Notes under the pieces: model-generated
Told to the model about the DNA's origin: nothing
Database searches by the model: none
Seen by the model: only the letters and a program-made list of their open reading frames with translations
Assembly: GCF_019049255.1 (NCBI RefSeq)
Contig: NZ_JAGMUJ010000060.1
Coordinates: forward strand, 62,001-126,000
Direction of reading: 5' to 3'
DNA from: Streptomyces sp. AC558_RSS880
GTDB lineage: Bacteria > Actinomycetota > Actinomycetes > Streptomycetales > Streptomycetaceae
Length of the DNA: 64,000 nt
Part shown: piece by piece, positions 63,525-64,000 of the stretch
Layout: each line of letters starts with the position of its first letter
How positions within the stretch are numbered: the first letter of the stretch is position 1
Program-made: the position numbers and the translations under genes

Positions 63525-64000
63525 TCACGGGCTGCCGAGGCCGCCGTCGACGGGGAGCCGGGCCCCCGTGGTGAACGTCGCCTCCGTGGCCAGGAAGAGC
63601 GCGGCGCGGGCCACCTCCTCGGCGGCGCCGAGGCGCCCGAGCGGAGGCAGGGGTACGGCGCCGGATCCCGGCGCCTCGATACAACCCGGGGCCACCGCGT
63701 TGACACGGATGCCCCGGGCGGCGAGTTCGGCGGCGAGCGCCCGCACGGCGTCGGGGCACGGGGTGGGGGCGGTCAGTACGATCGCGCCGCCGTCCTCGAC
63801 GTACGGGAGCAGGAGGCGCGCGGTGGGGACGGCGTCGGTGAAGAGGAGACCGACGCCGCCGAAGCCGGTGGTGCCGTCCCCGGTGATGGCGGCCCCCACG
63901 GCCGACGGCGTGACGACCCGGGCGACGGAGCCGAGTTCGGCGACCGCGTGGGCGCGCTCGGCGTCGGTGCGGGCGGTCAGCAGGACGCTCGCCCCGCCCT
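63525..64000 (-). CDS. SDR family oxidoreductase, N-terminus beyond the window, lacking YxxxK
   Basis: The frame is open to the right edge. It reads GASVLLTARTDAERA at the edge, then IVLTAPTPCPDAVRALAAEL and GIRVNAVAPGCIEAPG, ending FTTGARLPVDGGLGSP, which is a standard SDR C-terminus. The segment that normally holds the Ser and the YxxxK pair is short and contains neither, so catalysis is doubtful unless a non-canonical site is used. An internal GTG at 63899 could be mistaken for the start. Confidence 0.75.
   Translation of the reverse strand, partial: GGASVLLTARTDAERAHAVAELGSVARVVTPSAVGAAITGDGTTGFGGVGLLFTDAVPTARLLLPYVEDGGAIVLTAPTPCPDAVRALAAELAARGIRVNAVAPGCIEAPGSGAVPLPPLGRLGAAEEVARAALFLATEATFTTGARLPVDGGLGSP

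Noticed and set aside
46195-64000. Identity as a vazabitide/azinomycin/ficellomycin cluster
   Set aside because: No transketolase subunits, sulfotransferase, PKS or NRPS genes are in the window, so only the carrier module is shared.

Overview
The window comes from a high-GC actinomycete, almost certainly a Streptomyces. The evidence is extreme GC with GC-rich third codon positions, a DUF574 methyltransferase, a WhiB-like protein, Dps, MsiK-like ABC transport genes, cobF/cobK, a NACHT/WD40 protein, a degenerate IS701-like protein of the kind seen in Streptomyces gene clusters, and a G+C-rich dispersed intergenic repeat. No phage or plasmid backbone is visible, so this reads as chromosome, probably an arm or a variable segment.

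Layout. (1) 1-3000: an FCD-type GntR regulator with a perfect AT-rich palindrome at its promoter, a GlxA-type AraC regulator and a GAPDH. (2) 3113-17770: from a first tRNA-Pro(GGG) to a second identical one. This holds a relic of a two-component system, a LpqY-SugABC-like sugar importer, a housekeeping/stress block (degenerate NUDIX, DUF574, HhH glycosylase-like, DUF3140, Dps coupled to a degenerate WhiB), a thiolase, a TauE permease, a diacylglycerol-kinase-like protein, cobK, cobF and DUF309. (3) 17906-24912: a large membrane NACHT-WD40 NTPase, an exo-endo-phosphatase protein, a SMI1/KNR4 protein and an aldo/keto reductase. (4) 24927-42286: a myo-inositol catabolism and uptake locus (GntR, iolD, iolB, aldolase, iolC; divergent sugar ABC importer, sugar isomerase, Gfo/Idh), followed by several Gfo/Idh dehydrogenases, an SDR, a PhyH dioxygenase and a LacI regulator. 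iolA is not in the window. (5) 42375-45475: a PIG-L relic, a divergent TetR/MFS drug-efflux pair and a third identical tRNA-Pro(GGG).

(6) 46195 to the right edge is the most interesting part. It looks like a specialised-metabolite gene cluster built around an amino-group carrier protein. A 12-gene minus-strand run (58889 down to 46195, many ATGA or TGATG overlaps) encodes a DRE-TIM metallolyase, LysW, LysX, LysY and LysZ homologues, a class I glutamine-amidotransferase-like protein, a Glu/Leu-type dehydrogenase, an acyl-AMP ligase, a class I aminotransferase, an FAH-family protein and two LLM flavin monooxygenases. A divergent Asp/Glu-racemase-family gene, a response regulator lacking its phospho-acceptor Asp, a catalytically degenerate IS701-like protein, an MFS exporter and an SDR cut by the window edge complete it. 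LysW normally ends in Glu, to which substrates are attached; this carrier ends in Gln. The run has no LysJ or LysK and no transketolase, so it does not match the lysine pathway or, from memory, the vazabitide/azinomycin logic. I infer a carrier-bound pathway: loading, phosphorylation, reduction to an aldehyde, possible C-C extension by the metallolyase, amination, oxidation and acyl ligation. The product is unknown to me.
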